Assembly (NCBI GenBank): GCA_036924085.1
Contig: JAVGWX010000014.1
Location: 39,868,556 to 39,932,555, forward strand
From: Ariolimax columbianus
Taxonomy: Eukaryota > Mollusca > Gastropoda > Stylommatophora > Arionidae
DNA length: 64,000 nt
Direction of reading: 5' to 3'
Shown: one piece after another, positions 58,491 through 64,000 of the stretch
How the letters are laid out: each line of letters starts with the position of its first letter
How positions within the stretch are numbered: position 1 is the first letter of the stretch
Program-made: the position numbers and the translations under genes
Notes under the pieces: generated by a model
Told to the model about the DNA's origin: nothing
The model's database searches: none
Seen by the model: only the letters and a program-made list of their open reading frames with translations

Positions 58491-58987
58491 ACCCCATTAC
58501 ATATATACTTTTTTATTTAAATTAGTTACAACAATGTGCAGGTACAGCCGCCATATTCCTCCTCTACAAAAATCCACATGCCGAGACTCAGGCAAAGAGA
58601 AAATTGTTGCTTTTGACAGTCCTGTAGCTTTCTTGGAGTGTAGATATTTCAGGTTGAATTGTTTTATAAAAAAACGTTCAAAGAGTTACTGGATAAACAG
58701 TTTATTGCATACCCGCCCTACTGTCTGTGGTTGATAGAGTGCACAATAAAAAAGGGTAAATATAAAACCAACTGAAAGCCATGTTCTAGTCAGCAAAATA
58801 AGGGTTCAAAATCAACATCAAAAAGACTAAAGTTATGGTGGTCACCAAAGAGAAAAAATCCAGAAGTTTCCATCCACATAAATGGAGAAATTCTGGAACA
58901 AGTGGCCAACTAATTTCAGCTGATGGCAAATGTGAAAGGGAGAATATTAAAATAATTGCAATGACCACAAATACATTTAACAGCATG
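58491..58987. other. Spacer
   Basis: Nothing recognised beyond the T run at its start. Confidence 0.4.
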
Positions 58988-59288
58988 AGAGATATCTCAG
59001 ATCTTAGAGAGATACACTTCTGGCAAGGGAGATATCTCAGATCTTAGAGAGATACACTTCTGGCAAAGGGAGATATCTCAGATCTTAGAGAGATACACTT
59101 CTGGCAAAGGGAGATATCTCAGATCTTAGAGAGATACACTTCTGGCAAGGGAGATATCTCAGATCTTAGAGAGATACACTTCTGGCAAAGGGAGATATCT
59201 CAGATCTTAGAGAGATACACTTCTGTCAAGGGAGATATCTCAGATCTTAGAGAGATACACTTCTGGCAAGGGAGATATCTCAGATCTT
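58988..59288. repeat. 40/41-bp minisatellite, about 7.5 units
   Basis: GAGATATCTCAGATCTTAGA + GAGATACACTTCTGGCAA(A)GG; contains the palindrome GAGATATCTC in each unit. Confidence 0.97.
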
Positions 59289-59370
59289 ATTATAAATAAA
59301 AATTATAGTTATAAAAATGATAATCATTGAATATTTTGTGCATTCAGTTTTATTGCATGGAGTTGCATAT

Positions 59371-60131
59371 TGAAGTCTTTGAAATGTGGGTATTCTGAAG
59401 TCTTTGAAATGTGGGTATTCTGAAGTCTTTGAAATGTGGGTATTCTGAAGTCTTTGAAATGTGGGTATTCTGAAGTCTTTGAAATGTGGGTATTCTGAAG
59501 TCTTTGAAATGTGGGTATTCTGAAGACTTTGAAATGTGGGTATTCTGAAGACTTTGAAATGTGGGTATTCTGAAGACTTTGAAATGTGGGTATTCTGAAG
59601 TCTTTGAAATGTGGGTATTCTGAAGTCTTTGAAATGTGGGTATTCTGAAGTCTTTGAAATGTGGGTATTCTGAAGTCTTTGAAATGTGGGTATTCTGAAG
59701 TCTTTGAAATGTGGGTATTCTGAAGTCTTTGAAATGTGGGTATTCTGAAGTCTTTGAAATGTGGGTATTCTGAAGTCTTTGAAATGTGGGTATTCTGAAG
59801 TCTTTGAAATGTGGGTATTCTGAAGTCTTTGAAATGTGGGTATTCTGAAGTCTTTGAAATGTGGGTATTCTGAAGTCTTTGAAATGTGGGTATTCTGAAG
59901 TCTTTGAAATGTGGGTATTCTGAAGTCTTTGAAATGTGGGTATTCTGAAGTCTTTGAAATGTGGGTATTCTGAAGTCTTTGAAATGTGGGTATTCTGAAG
60001 TCTTTGAAATGTGGGTATTCTGAAGTCTTTGAAATGTGGGTATTCTGAAGTCTTTGAAATGTGGGTATTCTGAAGTCTTTGAAATGTGGGTATTCTGAAG
60101 TCTTTGAAATGTGGGTATTCTGAAGACTTTG
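59371..60131. repeat. 25-bp minisatellite, 30 near-perfect units
   Basis: GAAATGTGGGTATTC joined to TGAAGTCTTT. The only regular variant is GACTTT in three consecutive units (59521-59595) and in the last. Because 25 leaves remainder 1 on division by 3, every minus-strand frame reads the same 25-residue cycle (blocks SEYPHFKD, FRIPTFQR, LQNTHISK). This yields a 327-codon open frame that I do not regard as a gene. Confidence 0.97.
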
Positions 60132-60179
60132 ATGAGAGTTTCTTGGAAACTCAGAAAACCAATAGTGGGGTTCTGGAAC

Positions 60180-60475
60180 AACTCCAGATTCCAGGTGGAA
60201 AAGACACTTCAAAAGAAAATAAAAAGCAGAAAAATAAAATATTGTGGTCCTGTCAAGCGCCACGACAGTCTGCTAAAGGTTATTTTGAAGGGCAGAGTAG
60301 AGGGCAAAGAGGGGCAGAAATAGATGGACAGACAACATCAGGATGTGGTCTGGACACAGTTTGACTGCATGTACCGGCCGAGTACAACAAGCCATGAGAA
60401 AAACACTAAAAGGATGCACACGAGCAGCTCAGGTGCAAAATGGCATCCATGCTCAGCGTATACAATCAAATAAGT
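60180..60475 (+). mobile_element. LINE reverse transcriptase 3' fragment
   Basis: KIKYCGPVKRHDSLLKVILK and GRVEGKEGQK match the YFGHVKRHDSLLKTILEGRVEGKRGRG terminal block of RTE/CR1-like elements; MDRQHQDVVWTQ follows in the next frame. Confidence 0.8.
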
Positions 60476-60479
60476 GTTC

Positions 60480-60755
60480 TGCTGTCCTCTCAATTTGGAC
60501 ACTAGGACTTTCTGCAAAGTATACGAATAAAGGAATGCTTTCTGTTTACGGTAAGAAGTGTTTGCCATGCAAGGTGATGCATAATTGGGCAGATACATTT
60601 TTTCAAGGATGCTAAAATAAATTGCTGAAGCCTGATCTGGTCGACCTGTTCAGATTGTAACAGAACCAACTCGGTGACGGGTGGGGGAGACGATTTGAGC
60701 TCGGAGAAGAGTAACGACAGACAGTGTAGCAACTGAAATAGGGTGCTCACTTGGT
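60480..60755 (+). mobile_element. Mariner-like transposase N-terminal relic
   Basis: LSIWTLGLSAKYTNKGMLSV, YGKKCLPCKVMHNWADTFFQ and, in the next frame, SGRPVQIVTEPT, RVGETI, ARRRVTTDSVATEIGCSLG. This is the helix-turn-helix N-terminus of mariner transposases related to the one captured in SETMAR proteins. Stops in three places; no catalytic domain. It is a different lineage from the fold-back at 53312. Confidence 0.75.
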
Positions 60756-61047
60756 TTAATTAAATGGATAATGCTGATTGTTTCAAATTTCTGAAAGTGC
60801 TCACAATCAGTACCCAGAAACTGATGAACACAAATTGAATGGGCCTGTCCTTGCAATTGGATAAGTGTTTCAATGTTATTTTGAGAAATAAGGGGTAGTG
60901 CAAATGCAATAATAAATTGATACACAAGTTTAAGAGGTTAATTTATCCGCCAATACGGCGTTGTGGTATTTTGGAGGGCAAGTTTTTTTGTGTGTTATTG
61001 TGTTGAAATTAAAAATATAAATTTGAAACACTATTATTTTTTTGGTG
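60756..61047. other. AT-rich spacer
   Basis: Nothing recognised. Confidence 0.4.
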
Positions 61048-61236
61048 TTCGCCTTATTTCTCTAATTCCCAAGGCGGTGTGTGTTGCACTGTGATTTTTA
61101 TTTTGCGCCTGTCGGCCCAGTACATCCAACTTCAGTATGTATTTTATGTAAGGGTCTGCTTCCTCCTGCATTTTCTAAGGGTTTGCTTCCCCGGGGTAAC
61201 GGCCGGCGCTGTGGTGGGGATCGAACCCACCGTTCC
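61048..61236 (-). mobile_element. SINE-B copy
   Basis: Reversed: CCAAGGCGGTGTGTGTTGCA, TTTTTATTTTGCGCCTGTCG, CTGCTTCCTCCTGCATTTTC, GTTTGCTTCCCCGGGGTAAC and GGGGATCGAACCCACC (B box). The A-box half is lost. Confidence 0.8.
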
Positions 61237-61611
61237 CTGAAACCCTATATGATGAACACACCAAAAAAAAAACAGCTTTTAACTTTCTTCAAATTTAACC
61301 TATTTTGACTGGAAAGAAAATAGTTCCTATTTTTACAGGTCAACAGATGTAAAACGGTTTGGAGACGCAGTTCTAGATAGTTGTTCTTTTTAACTATCGA
61401 AGAAAAAACCATGATATTTTGTTATCAGCCATCTATTTATTGCGGGAGAAATTAAATTGCCAACAGCATCATACTTGACATATCGTAAACAGCATTTATA
61501 ATCAGCTTTGATACAGGTTACCTGTAAAGAGACCAGCTGCAGTGCAAACGTATGGGAGTGAAAAGGTGAATGTTTGCAAATGCTTGGAAACAAGGCTTCT
61601 TTTTTTTTTCC
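61237..61611. other. Spacer
   Basis: Nothing recognised. Confidence 0.4.
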
Positions 61612-62120
61612 GCCTACAAACGTGACAGGAACCTGAGGGACTTGCTGGTCAGTAGTCGCCTACACACTAGCCCTCATAGCCTCACAGGCACCAGGCCGTG
61701 CAAAAATTCACGTGGCTGTGTTACCTGCCCCCGTGTCATCCTTTCTCGCTCCATTACCTTTCCTAAGGCTGAATTCTTCATCAAAGAGGGGTTCACATGC
61801 AAATCTCGTAACCTCATCTATTCCATCATCTGCCGCCAGTGTGGTATGACTTACATTGGGGAAACTGGTATGGAACTACGGAAGCGTTTCCGCCAACACC
61901 TCAACGACATCCGCAACCGCACTGGTTCCCCAATTGCCAGCCACTTCAATGGTCCTGAGCACCGGGTATGGCTGACGTCAGTGTCACTGGTCTAGTTTCG
62001 TGCTTCTCTGACGATCGTCATCGATTGGCCCCTGAGAACAGACGTATCTCGAGTATGGGCTGTCTCCAACCACATGGTATTAATATCTTCCATACTTTTT
62101 CTTAAACCCTCACACTGGCC
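61612..62120 (+). pseudogene. Penelope-like element fragment with GIY-YIG endonuclease domain
   Basis: AYKRDRNLRDLLVSSRL is the linker that follows the reverse transcriptase in Penelope-like elements. CKNSRGCVTC and FTCKSRNLIYSIICRQC form the Cys-containing entry to the endonuclease. MTYIGETGMELRKRFRQHLN is the GIY-YIG core (here L-I-Y and Y-I-G, with catalytic-type Arg residues and RQH). A one-base shift near 61965 changes frame; DVSVTGLVSCFSDDRHRLAP and GCLQPHGINIFHTFS then lead to a stop at 62117. The whole reverse transcriptase is missing. Confidence 0.88.
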
Positions 62121-62510
62121 CCCATCTATTTGTCTTCCTCCCCCCCCCCATATTCTTCCATCAGTTCTCTTCCCCCCTCTCTTATATCAATATCACGCCC
62201 TCCTGGCTTATATTGCCTTCTCTTTGTTCTCCTATCTGGACCACTATTTGGCCACGCTTGGCTATCAGGCATATTCCGCCACTTTTTGTTTGACCGCTCC
62301 TATTTCAGTTTCTATCGAGCACTTGGCACAACCGGTCGCTTAGACAGAAAGCGTCTCCTACCTGAAACAGATGAGTTGACTATTTTTTCTTATATGTTGA
62401 TTTGTTAGTTCAGTGTTGTTGTCCCTGATGAAGGCATATTGGTCGTAACGTAGGTTTTATTTGTGTTCTCGTCTCGGTGCGGTATCTGACCATACCCATT
62501 TTAAAATTTT
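62121..62510 (+). mobile_element. Penelope-like element 3' region
   Basis: Pyrimidine-rich, with CCCTGATGAAGGCATATTGG and TCGTAACGTAGG at 62423-62452. PLE 3' ends often carry CTGATGA...GAAAC hammerhead-type motifs; here the second box reads GTAAC. Confidence 0.55.
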
Positions 62511-62635
62511 GATTAAGCTCAACCTTTACTAGTTTTTTTTCCATGTTTTTTTCCCATTTTAGAAGGGGCAAGCTGCAGTGGAGGTTGTTTCATATACCAG
62601 ACAAATGGTAAAGCGTTGAAATCATACAAAAGTGG

Positions 62636-63000
62636 AGACAAAAGTGGTCTTGAGATAAAGTAGCCGCCCAGGATTGCCGGAGGTCACTGGTTCAGATCAG
62701 TGGCAGCCTAGATTATTTTCATGTGGATCTTCTGATAAAAATTCCCCCGATCTCTGGGTAGTGAGATCGAACTGTGTTCAGTGTCGGTCATGATAAAAAT
62801 CCCTTGGCAGTTAGGAATCGAAAAGAGCGGACTTAACAGTCGCTGCACAGACAAAATTCAAGTTGAAAATCCATCCAAATTATTTATATCTTCCCCCAGG
62901 TCTAGTAAGTCGCAGGAAGTTTAAATTACCTACTATGGTTAGCCGATAGGCTTCAGCTACCTGGCAACAGACATTTACATGTCTGTTTGAATACCAGGAT
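62636..63000 (+). mobile_element. SINE-A copy
   Basis: AAAGTGGTCTTGAGATAAAG head, GTCACTGGTTCAGATCAGTG B box, GATCTCTGGGTAGTGAGATC body, AATCCCTTGGCAG, then a hairpin-containing end (AGACATTTACATGTCT). It lacks the LINE-like tail seen at 10.1 kb. Confidence 0.7.
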
Positions 63001-63064
63001 TACATAAAAGCTGAAATGCAGACTTTTCCGGAGAGAGCTAATTTTGTTGTCCCATAACAGTTAC

Positions 63065-63220
63065 ACTGCTGCTGGAGAATGAAGTTGTTAGAGATGTCAG
63101 TATACTAAGCCACAGCGTGAGTTAGGGTGGACAGTTCCTTTCCTCGCAGCTTTTACTTACTTAGACGTGTGCCAGGTACCCATCTATAGGTGGGTCAGCT
63201 GGAGCATGATGGATGGAATG
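63065..63220 (-). mobile_element. SINE-D fragment
   Basis: CACTGCTGCTGGAGAATGAA, TCAGTATACTAAGCCACAGC, CCTTTCCTCGCAGCTTTTAC and CCAGGTACCCATCTATAGG. Confidence 0.6.
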
Positions 63221-63559
63221 ACATATGACAAAGACCTATTTACACAATTATAAAGTGGAAAAGGACAAAATTAATCTCCATAAAGTGGTATCAGGGTTAA
63301 AAAGGGTAGGACCTCTGCACCTTGCATGTGGTAAAAAGTAACTAAATATGGTTGTGCATGTGGCTAGCCTCACGTTGTTGCAGAAGTTATGCATACTAAG
63401 TTAATTCAAATTTTGATATTTCTTTTCTGTTGTTTTACAGTGGTTCATTCCAAAGACTGATGTGACTAAGGTGAAAGATGTGAAAGGTAACATGACATAG
63501 ACATGATCCGTATGCTTCATATGACGATGGTACTCCGTACTCCTTAAAAGCTTTAGGTC

Positions 63560-63842
63560 CAGTGAACCAGAACTGCCAAGACCATTGTACACCTCCACGC
63601 AGTTATCCTGGATTACAGGCTGCAAAAAGCGCAGACTGGCTAAAGAGAAGGGATCGAATAGGGGAGACCAACCAGGTACTCAAACAATGCCTGCTGAAGC
63701 CAAATGTGTCATACTGAAAGTATACAATTATTGCAGCCAAGCTGTAAACTACGAAACAACGCAGACCGCTCTCTGGACTACATTATGCTCTTAAAGCCCT
63801 ATCAGGGCGTGGTAGCGGGAGATTGAGAATGAACGAAGTCAA
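63560..63842 (+). mobile_element. SINE-E copy, forward orientation
   Basis: CCAGAACTGCCAAGACC, ACACCTCCACGCAGTTATCC, AGACTGGCTAAAGAGAAGGG, ATCGAATAGGGGAGACC, CAGCCAAGCTGTAAACTACG, GCTCTCTGGACTACATTATG and GGAGATTGAGAATGAACGAA show the body order head to tail. Confidence 0.8.
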
Positions 63843-63879
63843 GTCATAAAATTAAAGGTCAGTCCCATGGCAACAATGG

Positions 63880-64000
63880 CCGCTGGGGATGAAAATAACT
63901 CATGTACTAAGCCGCAGCCTATTTTTACCTTCCCCAACTCACTTGTCAGGTATCCATTTACAACTGGGTCGACAAGAGTAGTTTTCGTACTGGGCCCCAA
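63880..64000 (-). mobile_element. SINE-D copy cut by the window edge
   Basis: GGCCGCTGGGGATGAAAATA, CTAAGCCGCAGCCTATTTTT, CAGGTATCCATTTACAACTG and GGGTCGAC match the SINE-D body; the head would lie beyond 64000. Confidence 0.6.

Noticed and set aside
59280..60263. 327-codon open frame with a 25-residue repeat (minus strand)
   Set aside because: It is the 25-bp minisatellite read through; other minus frames give the same peptide cycle. No start context, domain or splice support.
60480..60755. SETMAR-like host fusion gene
   Set aside because: Only the mariner DNA-binding part is present, with stops, and no SET domain or exon structure nearby.
61570..61995. Functional GIY-YIG host nuclease
   Set aside because: A frameshift, loss of the reverse transcriptase and the PLE-type linker show that it is a retroelement fragment.

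Overview
The window is animal nuclear DNA. It is AT-rich, has no operons or bacterial-style gene packing, and is full of SINE, LINE, MITE and minisatellite sequence. The one host gene I can recognise is split by GT-AG introns. The element mix (several tRNA-headed SINE families, RTE-, I/Jockey- and CR1-like LINE ends, a Penelope-like fragment, piggyBac and mariner relics) fits an invertebrate. A lophotrochozoan such as a mollusc is my low-confidence guess; nothing here proves the taxon.

The host gene is a cyclin E orthologue on the minus strand, running from about 32520 (first exon found) to 12458 (stop codon). Eight coding exons can be placed to the base, and every junction keeps the reading frame: 32324-32520, 29467-29602, 27590-27736, 23988-24083, 22301-22447, 16533-16644, 14277-14434 and 12458-12616. 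Together they give 383 residues: the end of the N-terminal tail, both cyclin-box folds and the C-terminal degron region. The initiator exon(s) were not found and should lie upstream, above 32520. The introns (1.5 to 5.7 kb) hold most of the repeats described between 12.6 and 32.3 kb.

1-12 kb (downstream of the gene): three groups of TTAA-ended DNA elements, a piggyBac deletion derivative (7623-8372), SINE copies, and two fold-back sequences near 5.0 and 5.4 kb. 12-32 kb: the cyclin E gene, with four or more minisatellites, a second piggyBac derivative, two MITEs and several LINE 3' ends in its introns. 32-41 kb: upstream flank dominated by a 3.8 kb 24-bp minisatellite with higher-order structure (36550-40400). 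41-57 kb: a graveyard of 5'-truncated non-LTR retrotransposons with RNase H or reverse transcriptase remnants, nested SINEs and a mariner fold-back (53312-53867). 57-64 kb: three back-to-back minisatellites, a mariner fragment, a Penelope-like GIY-YIG fragment (61612-62120) and more SINEs.

Most long open frames lie in minisatellites whose unit happens to lack stop codons and are not genes. The most interesting structural observations are: a short central module shared by SINE families with different heads and tails; a SINE whose 3' end matches the tail of a CR1-like LINE in the same window; the mariner fold-back; an intronic array presenting 14 splice-donor-like GTAAGT motifs on the cyclin E sense strand; and an 83-bp direct duplication around a MITE.
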